From positions 1-36,834 of the IMG/VR virus record IMGVR_UViG_3300020163_000008: 36,834 nucleotides of DNA. One strand, written 5' to 3'. Below the pieces are notes generated by a model. It did not search any database. It saw nothing but the letters and a program-made list of their open reading frames with translations, and was not told the DNA's origin. Both the position numbers and the translations under genes were made by a program. This stretch comes from a virus. Positions 8,365 to 14,639 of this stretch are shown piece by piece (position 1 is the first letter of the stretch; every line of letters starts with the position of its first letter).

Positions 8365-8722
8365 TGCACAACCTCCGAGCGGCTTCAATCAAATCATGCA
8401 GCGGCACACGCATATTGCAACTGTCGTGCTTCAACTTGGTAACGGTTAGATTTACAGCGTCACCGCTGAAACTATACGAAAGCCCACGCTCTTTATATTT
8501 ATCCAGTTCCTTGCAGACTTCCGCCTTAGGCAACGTCGTAACGATAAACGAGCTTTTCGGGTGCTTTGGCTCTATCCGAGCGGTCGGCTTGGCTATAACC
8601 TTATCAACTGTAGCCTGAATCTTGCCAAGTAGCTTGTTCTTATCCCAGCCGAAATCAACTTTAAGCCCGATTGCCGTAGCGATTCCCCGTAATTCGGTTA
8701 TGGTTTTAGTTTCGAGTGTCAT
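8357..8722 (-). CDS. Protein with SAP/HeH-like N-terminal helix pair
   Basis: A 121-residue protein. Residues 5-35 (ITELRGIATAIGLKVDFGWDKNKLLGKI) look like a SAP/HeH-type helix-extension-helix element of the kind found in DNA-associated phage proteins. The rest is a small alpha/beta region with a positively charged centre. The next gene upstream (8868-9368) has a comparable N-terminal element, so the two may be distantly related. Function is unknown; the packaging-gene neighbourhood makes DNA binding plausible. Confidence 0.6.
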   Translation of the reverse strand: MTLETKTITELRGIATAIGLKVDFGWDKNKLLGKIQATVDKVIAKPTARIEPKHPKSSFIVTTLPKAEVCKELDKYKERGLSYSFSGDAVNLTVTKLKHDSCNMRVPLHDLIEAARRLCND

Positions 8723-8777
8723 CTCTGAAAATATCCCTAAAAATCCAAAATATGATAAACATACTGATAAAGTGCAT
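8706..8777 (-). CDS. Possible 23-residue hydrophobic peptide
   Basis: A very short reading frame (starts MHFISMFIIFW, ends TRN) with an AGAGG site 6 bases before its ATG. It overlaps the start of the 121-residue gene by 17 bases. The first 15 residues would span a membrane. It fills part of an otherwise empty 145-base gap. It may be a leader peptide that couples translation, or chance. Confidence 0.3.
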   Translation of the reverse strand: MHFISMFIIFWIFRDIFRDDTRN

Positions 8778-8867
8778 ATTCAACCTCTGGTTGTTAAATT
8801 AAAGTCTCCGCTCGGTGTTTTTGAGCATTTTTTCACCTAACCGCACCAAAAATACAACTTATGCGTG

Positions 8868-9368
8868 TCATTCTGAATAGCCAATCAAGCGTTCGGAGTC
8901 GGTCAAAACTCTTTCTTGCACGTTTATTTTCGGCAAAATACGGCAAACACTCTCAGCACACTTCACAATAATCTTTAGCGGCTGGTTGTAAGTGCCGCTA
9001 TCCTCGAGCAAGTTTTGTGTTACTTCTTCTTGATTAGTCAAGCGGTTAAAGCGTCTAACGCTCGCACCCGTCGCACGAAATAGCCATGTTTGCGTGTCAT
9101 CATTGAACCAAGCCTGCAAACCTCGCTCTGTTTGTGCAGAAATCGCAATCTTGATTTGCTCTTTAGTATTTACGGGAGCAGGCAAATTATCATCTTTAGG
9201 CTTATCCAACGCAGGCAATACCTCGCTTTTTGGTGCATCGAACAAAACGCAGACTTTCTCAAGCAATGTTTTATGCGATTCATGATTCACATTAGGAAAC
9301 CCAGCTTTGCTGGCAAAAGATTTAAGCTGTGAAAACGTCATCATTTCAAAGGTTTGTCTATTTATCAT
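8868..9368 (-). CDS. SAP-like small protein in the terminase region
   Basis: A 166-residue protein whose N-terminus (MTFSQLKSFASKAGFPNVNHESHKTLLEKV, about residues 10-39) resembles a SAP/HeH-type DNA-binding helix pair. The C-terminal part (about 85-135) is a beta-rich module with paired aromatic and basic residues (WFNDDTQTWLFRATG). The ATG at 9366-9368 has AGGAT 8 bases upstream and overlaps the small-terminase stop by 11 bases; an upstream ATG at 9392 is less well placed. It lies between small and large terminase genes. No named family was recognised. Confidence 0.6.
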   Translation of the reverse strand: MINRQTFEMMTFSQLKSFASKAGFPNVNHESHKTLLEKVCVLFDAPKSEVLPALDKPKDDNLPAPVNTKEQIKIAISAQTERGLQAWFNDDTQTWLFRATGASVRRFNRLTNQEEVTQNLLEDSGTYNQPLKIIVKCAESVCRILPKINVQERVLTDSERLIGYSE

Positions 9369-9792
9369 TTTGATTATCCTGTTGTTTTGCAAAAAATGCG
9401 GTTACTTCTTCTTGATAAGCCTTGAGACGGTCGCCTTCCAGCTTTTTGGGTGCTTGCTGCACTATATGCGTGATAGTGTCCGATACCTTTCCCTCGTTGC
9501 GGTCGGTCATCTTGTCGAGTGCGTTCACGTCGCCAGTCAAAGCCTTCTTAACCCAAGCAATTGCCGCCTGCTGTGCTATCGTCGGCTTGTGTCCCTGCTC
9601 TTTGTATAACCGCATATAAACATCGTCTATATCGCAGTCCATGCTAGCAATCTTGCGGATTTGAGCGTTTATTTGATTGGGCTTCGGTTTGTCATCGCCT
9701 GCCTCGGTATAACGGGGATTAGCCCGCACACCGCCAAATTGCGTGGCTTTTTCAGCTTTTTTTAAGCCCTCTGATTTTTTTTTACCAGCCAT
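9358..9792 (-). CDS. terS: Putative terminase small subunit
   Basis: A 144-residue protein with a basic, disordered N-terminus and a KATQFGGVRANPR segment (about 15-27), like the N-termini of phage small terminases and DUF5681-type proteins. A helical core follows (about 40-95), then an Ala/Gln-rich C-terminal helix. It is the first gene of the late block and precedes the large terminase, the usual place for the DNA-recognition subunit. No strong ribosome site is visible before the ATG, so the start is less certain. An independent HTH could not be demonstrated by eye. Confidence 0.55.
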   Translation of the reverse strand: MAGKKKSEGLKKAEKATQFGGVRANPRYTEAGDDKPKPNQINAQIRKIASMDCDIDDVYMRLYKEQGHKPTIAQQAAIAWVKKALTGDVNALDKMTDRNEGKVSDTITHIVQQAPKKLEGDRLKAYQEEVTAFFAKQQDNQNDK

Positions 9793-9828
9793 GGCACTAT
9801 TAGCCTAATTGTTTGTTTATGTCTTTAT

Positions 9829-9857
9829 ATAGTATCTTATTGATATATTTTAGGCAA
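9829..9857 (-). promoter_or_regulatory. Candidate late promoter (minus strand)
   Basis: On the minus strand TTGCCT (9852-9857) is followed after 17 bases by TACTAT (9829-9834), in the AT-rich divergent gap ahead of the small-terminase gene. Matches to sigma70 elements are four of six each. It would drive the packaging genes. Confidence 0.4.
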
Positions 9858-9928
9858 TGATTTTATGTATATAAAGCAGACGCTTGTCATTTTTCTTTGA
9901 TTTTATTGCATTTTTATGTATTTTACGT

Positions 9929-9957
9929 TTGACAAGTGCAACGTCTTTTGCTATAAA
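9929..9957 (+). promoter_or_regulatory. Strong sigma70-type early promoter
   Basis: TTGACA (9929-9934) is separated by exactly 17 bases from TATAAA (9952-9957). This is the best consensus promoter in the window, 40 bases ahead of the first plus-strand gene. It would transcribe the ArdC gene, the Tas-like gene and the repeat array. A GCAAC half-site (9938-9942) lies in the spacer and resembles half of the operators at 18888-18936, hinting at shared control, but the other half is not conserved. Confidence 0.8.
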
Positions 9958-9996
9958 TAATTACATAAGGCAACAACAACAAAAAGGATTAAGACA

Positions 9997-10209
9997 ATGA
10001 CAAAAGAAGGATTCAGCTATTCGGGTGAAAAACAAATAACAAAAAGAAAATTTATTGCCGGTATAGCAAACAATAATAATTTTAAATTATTTAATAAATT
10101 AACCGGTGAGCTTTTAGGGGAATTTAACACTGCGAAAGAAGCCGATAAAGCAAGTCGTATTGCAACAAAAAAAATGATTTTGTGCCGCTTAGAAGCTAGA
10201 ACGGCATAA
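9997..10209 (+). CDS. Small basic protein, first early gene
   Basis: A 70-residue protein rich in Lys, Asn and Ala, preceded by AAGGA with good spacing. Residues 28-50 (NFKLFNKLTGELLGEFNTAKEAD) suggest a small beta-hairpin followed by a helix, as in modules that carry host-derived motifs. It is the first gene after the strong early promoter. No family was recognised. First-gene position suggests a role very early in infection, possibly host takeover or anti-defence, but this is inference. Confidence 0.65.
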   Translation: MTKEGFSYSGEKQITKRKFIAGIANNNNFKLFNKLTGELLGEFNTAKEADKASRIATKKMILCRLEARTA

Positions 10210-10234
10210 CACACCCAAACAAGAAAGAAACAAT

Positions 10235-10987
10235 ATGCAAAATAAAACCTTATCAGAAATGCTTAACGATGCCCTTAATTGCCCGGGCAAATTATTAGAG
10301 GTTTACAGCTATTTTCATAATTACAGTTTGTCTAATCAGTTATTGGCAAATTTGCAATTACCTAAAGCCGAGCCTATCAATACTTTTAAAGGCTGGCAGA
10401 AGCTCGGGCGTAATGTAAAGAAAGGCGAAAAGGCTATTGAATTGATGATGCCTAAGGTTGTTAGCAAAGAGGACGAAAAAACCGGCGAAAAAGAAACATT
10501 TATTGCGGGATTTTTTACAAAGCGTGCTTGGTTTGGTTTGTCACAAACGGAAGGCGAAGACTATGCAGAGGCTGCACAAATTCCGAACTGGGACAAAGAC
10601 AAAGCCCTTGCGGAACTTGGCATAGAAATATCGGCTTTCGAGCATACAAACGGCAACGTGCAAGGATATGCTAAAGGCTCACGGGTTGCAGTCTCTCCGA
10701 TTGCAGCATTGCCGCACAAAACTTTATTCCATGAGTTGGCTCATGTTGTTTTGGGACACACAAAAGAAGCTTTAATGAGTGACGACGAGAAAACGGAAAA
10801 AAACATAAAAGAAGTCGAAGCCGAAAGCGTCGCATACATACTTTGCAGCCTTTTAAATCTCCCCGGGGTTGAGTATTGCAGGGGTTATATTCAAAATTGG
10901 CTAAATGGTGGCGTATTACCTGAAAAGTCATCGGCGAAAATTTTCGGAGCGGCAAATAAAATCTTAAACGCAGGAAAGGCGGCATAA
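10235..10987 (+). CDS. ArdC-like antirestriction protein with zinc metallopeptidase domain
   Basis: A 250-residue protein with the two-domain layout of ArdC. The N-terminal ssDNA-binding-type domain (about 1-105) shows the typical YSxxNQLL-like helix, F-x-G-W-x-x-L-G and V-K-K-G-E-K-A-I motifs. The C-terminal zincin domain has HELAH (166-170) and a downstream glutamate helix EVEAESVAYI (193-202) as the probable third zinc ligand. ArdC-type proteins protect incoming DNA from restriction. It is co-directional with and close to the Tas-like gene. Family assignment is confident; the target here is unknown. Confidence 0.88.
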   Translation: MQNKTLSEMLNDALNCPGKLLEVYSYFHNYSLSNQLLANLQLPKAEPINTFKGWQKLGRNVKKGEKAIELMMPKVVSKEDEKTGEKETFIAGFFTKRAWFGLSQTEGEDYAEAAQIPNWDKDKALAELGIEISAFEHTNGNVQGYAKGSRVAVSPIAALPHKTLFHELAHVVLGHTKEALMSDDEKTEKNIKEVEAESVAYILCSLLNLPGVEYCRGYIQNWLNGGVLPEKSSAKIFGAANKILNAGKAA

Positions 10988-10988
10988 T

Positions 10989-11081
10989 ATGGGCAAAGAG
11001 ATTTTAACCTATGTAGCGACCACCGCATTTGCTTTTATAGTCTGGTGGGGCTTTGTTTATGCCCTTTTCGCAGCATTTTAA
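10989..11081 (+). CDS. 30-residue single-pass membrane peptide
   Basis: An ATG one base after the ArdC stop codon opens a 30-residue frame with one clear transmembrane helix containing two adjacent tryptophans (MGKEILTYVATTAF, then IVWWGF), ending in Phe. It ends 19 bases before the Tas-like gene. There is no strong separate ribosome site, so it would depend on coupling to ArdC. Function is unknown. It could be a membrane partner of the island or an unrelated small phage peptide. Confidence 0.5.
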   Translation: MGKEILTYVATTAFAFIVWWGFVYALFAAF

Positions 11082-11100
11082 CCAACAGAAAGAATAACCA

Positions 11101-11940
11101 ATGAAAACCAATTTAGAACAAGAAGCAAAGTTTATAGCGATTAAAAAGCTCGATAAAGATTTAATAGACGCTATGGTAGTAACAACAGTCGACGAGGCAA
11201 GATTCTTAGTCTCAAACTATTACACCATGCAAAATGACCGCATTCGATCATACGGACAAGGCAGGGAGCTATTTAAAGCAGGCGAGCCGCATCAGGTTAT
11301 TTCGTTCCTTGCAGGGCAGTCCGAGATATTGGAAGAGCAAATCAAGAAGGCACTTGATCGCTACACCGACAGCCACCCTATAGGCAAATGGCTTAAATCA
11401 GTTGTGGGCATAGGTCCGGTAATTTCGGCAGGGTTGACTTCAAATCTTGACATTACTAAAGCACCGACAGCAGGGCATTTTTGGAGTTACGCAGGTTTAT
11501 GCCCTGAACAGAAACGAGCCAAAGGGCAGAAAATAAACTGGAATCCGGATTTAAAGCGTTTGCTTTGGTTGCTCGGTGAAAGTTTTGTAAAGGTAAGCGG
11601 CAACGATAAAGCTGTTTACGGCAAGCTTTATGCAGAACGCAAAAAATACGAACAAGCGAAAAATGAAGCAGGCGATTATAAAGAGCAAGCACTTGAGAAA
11701 GTTAAAGTTGTGGGCAAAGATACCGAATCTTACAAGTTTTATTCACAAGGCAAGTTGCCGCCTGCACATATTCACAGGCGAGCTTGCAGATTTGCAACCA
11801 AGATTTTATTAAGCCATCTTCAGGAAGTTTGGTATTGGCATGAGTATAAAAAAGCACCGCCTGCACCATATGTAATGGCACATTGCGGACATGCTCATAA
11901 AATCCCGATCCCGAATAAACCTAGCTTTGTTAAAAATTAA
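11101..11940 (+). CDS. Tas-like RNA-guided protein (Nop / IS110 Transposase_20-like domain, no nuclease)
   Basis: A 279-residue protein. An N-terminal helical/coiled-coil part (1-100) leads into VVGIGPVISAGL (101-112), SYAGLCPEQKRAKG (129-142), a basic helix NPDLKRLLWLLGESF (148-162), YGKLYAERKKYE (173-184) and a final helix HRRACRFATKILLSHL (225-240). This order matches the C-terminal Transposase_20 domain of IS110 transposases, which is related to the Nop domain of box C/D snoRNP proteins. The N-terminal DEDD RuvC-like catalytic domain of IS110 is absent and there is no HNH motif. A striking 18-bp periodic array begins at the stop codon. Together they fit the TIGR-Tas systems, with this as a nuclease-less Tas (TasA type). 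The protein would bind guide RNA and target DNA without cutting. The alternative, an isolated IS110 remnant, is less likely because the domain is intact and the array is ordered. Confidence 0.85.
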   Translation: MKTNLEQEAKFIAIKKLDKDLIDAMVVTTVDEARFLVSNYYTMQNDRIRSYGQGRELFKAGEPHQVISFLAGQSEILEEQIKKALDRYTDSHPIGKWLKSVVGIGPVISAGLTSNLDITKAPTAGHFWSYAGLCPEQKRAKGQKINWNPDLKRLLWLLGESFVKVSGNDKAVYGKLYAERKKYEQAKNEAGDYKEQALEKVKVVGKDTESYKFYSQGKLPPAHIHRRACRFATKILLSHLQEVWYWHEYKKAPPAPYVMAHCGHAHKIPIPNKPSFVKN

Positions 11941-12196
11941 GTCATTTACCGATATAGAATCAAGTACGGGAAACGAGTCAATCTAGATGTTAGAATCATT
12001 GTCAACAAACGAGCCATATCCACGAATAGAAATATTAGCAGTTAGCGAGCCGTACCAATGAATAGAACCACTATTCTAAAGCGAGTCAATAGGAGAGATA
12101 GAACCAGCATTTGAGAACGAGCCAGATTAGCGAATAGAAACATTTCGCATTAGCGAACCAAATAGAGCAATAGAATCATAAAACGTCAGTGAACAA
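11936..12196 (+). repeat. TIGR-like array: alternating 9-bp boxes and 9-bp unique spacers, 36-bp unit
   Basis: Thirteen clear boxes recur every 18 bases from 11954 to 12178. Box A (consensus ATAGAAYCA) begins at 11954, 11990, 12026, 12062, 12098, 12134 and 12170. Box B (consensus ARCGAGYCA) begins at 11972, 12008, 12044, 12080, 12116 and 12152. Degenerate B-like boxes flank the array at 11936 (overlapping the Tas stop codon) and 12188. All spacers between boxes are exactly 9 bases and all differ, e.g. AGTACGGGA, TTGTCAACA, TTAGCAGTT, TTTCGCATT. The 9+9+9+9 unit equals the 36-nt tigRNA length reported for TIGR-Tas. There is no coding frame: a TAG recurs inside every A box. The array is probably co-transcribed with the Tas-like gene; the transcribed strand is not proven. 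Confidence 0.9.
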
Positions 12197-12215
12197 CCAA
12201 AGAAGGATTAAGCCG

Positions 12216-12416
12216 ATGACCGATAAAACCAAAATACCCCATGCAATTTTTTATACTTCGCTACTCTGGCTATTGCTGGCAAGCGTAACGCTAAATTACC
12301 TAACCTATCAGGGCTTTATTACGCTGCCGCCTGCCAAGTATGAGGCGGACGTTACACCTCAAGAAAAACTTTTAAGCGTGTTTGATAAGGTTGAAACGAA
12401 AGGCAAATCAAAATGA
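12216..12416 (+). CDS. Small membrane-anchored protein
   Basis: A 66-residue protein with one transmembrane segment (about residues 8-30, FYTSLLWLLLASVTLNYLTY) and a charged C-terminal tail. The ATG at 12216 with AAGGATTAAG upstream was chosen over a GTG at 12189 that lies inside the last degenerate array box. It overlaps the next gene by 4 bases. The leader resembles that of the first early gene at 9997. No family was recognised. Confidence 0.6.
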   Translation: MTDKTKIPHAIFYTSLLWLLLASVTLNYLTYQGFITLPPAKYEADVTPQEKLLSVFDKVETKGKSK

Positions 12417-12628
12417 ACCAAGCAGTAAAAGTATATCCGCACCAGTTTTCACCGATAAATAATCCTTCAACTTTGGTGTTTTTGCGTGACGACAAACAAA
12501 TCATGCGTTTTGGCGTTAAATCAAAAATCGGAATTGATAGGTTAAAAACGGCTTGGCAATCGGGTTTAGGACAAGCCGAGATTACCGATATAATCCAAAC
12601 GCATAAAATCAGAACATATAAAATTTGA
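12413..12628 (+). CDS. Small protein, paralogue of the 15762 gene
   Basis: A 71-residue protein. Its core (about 23-66) has the pattern F-L-R-x-x-x-x-I-M-x-F-x-V-K-S-K, then a helix with A-W-x-x-G-x-x-Q-A and x-I-I-x-T. The 68-residue protein at 15762-15968 shows the same pattern over its length, so the two are duplicates that have diverged. A C-terminal helix-turn-helix-like arrangement (LKTAWQSGLGQAEITDII) is possible, so a DNA-binding role is conceivable but unproven. Start and stop are coupled to the preceding gene by ATGA. Confidence 0.65.
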   Translation: MNQAVKVYPHQFSPINNPSTLVFLRDDKQIMRFGVKSKIGIDRLKTAWQSGLGQAEITDIIQTHKIRTYKI

Positions 12629-12636
12629 GGGGATTT

Positions 12637-12915
12637 ATGAATCGCCATGAAATACGCCTTGCCGCAACCGAGGCTTTAAATAATGCTTTGCAGGAAATAC
12701 CAAAAACAAAACGCTCGTTATTGGTGCGAGCGTTCCAAGAAAACTTTGACGACGAGCTTGACGACGGGGCAGAATATGGGGAATGGATTGATTACGAGCG
12801 GCAACCGTCGGAACGCTTAGTTACTTTTTGCAAAGAACAAGATGTCGACATTCATTACGTCCCGAATGAAATTACGAAAGGATTCCATATTCGGGTTTCA
12901 AAAAGAGAAGATTAG
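12637..12915 (+). CDS. Small acidic hypothetical protein
   Basis: A 92-residue protein with a helical N-terminus (MNRHEIRLAATEALNNAL), an acidic central patch (DDELDDGAEYGEW, about 40-52) and a basic C-terminus. The start at 12637 follows a strong GAGGGGA site; an ATG-like start 12 bases upstream is poorer. No family was recognised. The acidic patch could mimic DNA or bind a basic partner, but this is speculation. Confidence 0.65.
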   Translation: MNRHEIRLAATEALNNALQEIPKTKRSLLVRAFQENFDDELDDGAEYGEWIDYERQPSERLVTFCKEQDVDIHYVPNEITKGFHIRVSKRED

Positions 12916-12943
12916 AACATCAACGCATTGAACGGAGTAAGTT

Positions 12944-13411
12944 ATGAACAATGTAATCGGTATATATTGCTGTGGTTGCAAAGGTGAATCAACTGCGTAT
13001 TTGACCAGCGGCGGCGAAATTTATCCTCACAGGGCGGACTTATCCAATATTCCATTTTGGAAATGCTTTGAGTGCGGCAATTATGTCGGTTGCCACCACA
13101 AGACAAGATATAAAATCCGTCCGCTTGGAGTTATTCCAACTAAAGAAATAAGAGATGCTCGCAAATATATTCACGCCTTAATAGATCCGTTTTGGGGTGA
13201 GAACAGAAAGAAACGAACAATGCTTTACGGGCTAATCTCAAGTAAACTTGGTCGAGAGTTTCATTCGGCTGCAATAAAATCTGTGGAAGAAGCCAGAAAC
13301 ATTTGCACTATTGCCAAAGAAATTATAACGCTTACACCAAAAGAATTTAATGATGCGTACTCGCTTTATATCCATAACCTTAAACAAGCAGAAAGAAAGG
13401 TTTTTAAATGA
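12944..13411 (+). CDS. DUF3268-like zinc-finger protein
   Basis: A 155-residue protein with an N-terminal zinc-binding region: C9, C10 and C12, then C41 and C44 (KCFECGNYVGCHH, 40-52). A P-L-G-V-x-x-x-x-E-I-R-x-A-R-x-x-x-H-x-x-x-D-P-x-W signature (about 60-85) follows. This matches the zinc-finger-containing DUF3268 family of phages and prophages. The family's role is not known to me; a nucleic-acid-binding or regulatory function is likely. It overlaps the next gene by 4 bases. Confidence 0.75.
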   Translation: MNNVIGIYCCGCKGESTAYLTSGGEIYPHRADLSNIPFWKCFECGNYVGCHHKTRYKIRPLGVIPTKEIRDARKYIHALIDPFWGENRKKRTMLYGLISSKLGREFHSAAIKSVEEARNICTIAKEIITLTPKEFNDAYSLYIHNLKQAERKVFK

Positions 13412-13692
13412 CAAAACTAGAATTTGACCAAAAGATATTTGATAAAGCCTATAGTGAGAGTGTTGATTCCGAATCTCTTATAGAACGCTATCTCGAGCTT
13501 GCTCAAGAGCCGCCAAAGCCCGTGATTGAGGGGTGGGTTAATGTTTATCCTGACGGCATAGGAAGAACCTTTGCGTCTATAGTTGACGCAAAAAACACGG
13601 CAAGAACCGACGGAATATCCACCCATCACCTTCGCTATAATTATGGCACGGGCAAAATCGAAGATATAACGGAGGAAGAAGATGACAAATGA
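13408..13692 (+). CDS. Hypothetical acidic protein
   Basis: A 94-residue protein with a helical N-terminal third (LEFDQKIFDKAYSES), a beta-rich middle with GWVNVYPDGIGRTF (42-55) and an acidic C-terminal end (EDITEEEDD). The central part resembles short phage beta modules that carry a W-x-N-x-Y motif. No family was recognised. It overlaps the upstream gene by 4 bases and the downstream one by 11 bases, so it belongs to a tightly coupled string. Confidence 0.6.
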   Translation: MTKLEFDQKIFDKAYSESVDSESLIERYLELAQEPPKPVIEGWVNVYPDGIGRTFASIVDAKNTARTDGISTHHLRYNYGTGKIEDITEEEDDK

Positions 13693-14119
13693 AACAGCGA
13701 TAAAGTTTACCGAGATTTGCAGGTTTAAGAATCCCAGAAAATGCGAAATCACTGGATATATTGAGGAATACGTTACCGTTGAAGACGTTGTGCAGGGTAA
13801 AGCGACGCAAGCGGATTTTGCGTCACCTAGGCGTTTTATGCCCGATTGCACCGACGATGTTTTGGCTTTGGCGATTGAGTGGTGTGAGAAAAATATTGAA
13901 GATTTTATAAGAATCGAATTACTTATTTATTCAAAAAAAGAGCTATCTAAGGATTCTGAATGTGGATTATATTTATGCACTATATTGCAGGAAACGGATT
14001 GCGATAGTGGGTACGGCAAAACAATGGTTTCAGTTCTCGACGGTGAAGTTTTTGTCGATGGAAATAGCCCCTCTCAAGCAATCATGCTAGCGGTTATTAA
14101 AGCAGCGGAGGGGTTATGA
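13682..14119 (+). CDS. Hypothetical early protein
   Basis: A 145-residue acidic protein with an initial beta-rich half (ITGYIEEYVTVEDVV near residue 24) and several cysteines (C13, C20, C56, C68, C93, C98, C106) spread without a clear zinc pattern. No transmembrane or signal segments are visible. The GGAGG site overlaps the end of the previous gene. No family was recognised. It overlaps the next gene by 4 bases (ATGA). Confidence 0.6.
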   Translation: MTNETAIKFTEICRFKNPRKCEITGYIEEYVTVEDVVQGKATQADFASPRRFMPDCTDDVLALAIEWCEKNIEDFIRIELLIYSKKELSKDSECGLYLCTILQETDCDSGYGKTMVSVLDGEVFVDGNSPSQAIMLAVIKAAEGL

Positions 14120-14457
14120 AAACAGCACAAGAAATAATCAAAAGCCTATTGGATTTGCTTTGCAACCCTGATAAATTCGATGTTTCAGAAAGCGTTAATA
14201 TTCTTGATAATGCCAAAGAATATCTCACAACGGGAAGCTGGTTGCCGACAAGTGAAGCACCGAATTCTCAAGACATATTGATTACAGACGGTAATTATGT
14301 GCAAATTGGATTTAGAAAAATGGATAAGTACTTTGTGCGTAATAATGGTGATTATGGCGATAATGAAAGTCCAGGCAATTATAGGTGTGGGTTAGGAAAA
14401 AAATACCCGCCCCCCACCCACTTCCAATATTTACCACAACCGCCAAAGGGAGAATAA
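14116..14457 (+). CDS. DUF551-like small protein
   Basis: A 113-residue protein. The C-terminal two thirds carry W-L-P-T-S-E-A-P near residue 42, D-I-L-I-T-D-G-N-Y-V (about 53-62) and the closing T-H-F-Q-Y-L-P-Q-P-P-K motif. This follows the W-x-x-x-x-x-x-P-x-x-x-x-x-V-L-V ... H-W-x-P-L-P-x-P-P pattern of DUF551 proteins, common in phages and of unknown function. A helical N-terminus precedes it. The start overlaps the previous stop. Confidence 0.7.
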   Translation: MKTAQEIIKSLLDLLCNPDKFDVSESVNILDNAKEYLTTGSWLPTSEAPNSQDILITDGNYVQIGFRKMDKYFVRNNGDYGDNESPGNYRCGLGKKYPPPTHFQYLPQPPKGE

Positions 14458-14459
14458 CA

Positions 14460-14639
14460 ATGAAAATGCACGATATAAGAGAAGTTGAAGGTATATTATT
14501 ATATGAAACTGATAAATCCTTTCTTATTCTTGTTGATGGGGAAGACAAGGTGTGGCTTCCAAAGTCTCTTGTTGAAAACAATGAAGATGGGACATTTTCT
14601 TTACCGGAATGGCTTGCAATAGAGAAGGGGTGGGTATGA
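14460..14639 (+). CDS. Small hypothetical protein
   Basis: A 59-residue protein that looks like a compact beta barrel fragment (ILLYETDKSFLILVDGEDKVWLPKSLV split over about 12-38) followed by a short helix with W50 and W58. This resembles phage beta modules built of four strands. The start is chosen for the GGGAGA site 8 bases upstream. The stop overlaps the next gene's start by 4 bases. No function is visible. Confidence 0.65.
   Translation: MKMHDIREVEGILLYETDKSFLILVDGEDKVWLPKSLVENNEDGTFSLPEWLAIEKGWV

Noticed and set aside
11101-11940. Active IS110-family insertion sequence
   Set aside because: The catalytic DEDD RuvC-like N-terminal domain is missing, no element ends were seen, and the gene is integrated in the early operon with an ordered array after it.
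11936-12196. CRISPR array
   Set aside because: Repeats are 9 bp in two alternating types with 9-bp spacers. CRISPR repeats are usually 23 bp or more with longer spacers, and no cas genes are present.
12189-12416. Longer version of the membrane protein starting with GTG at 12189
   Set aside because: The start lies in the last array box; the ATG at 12216 has a far better ribosome site.
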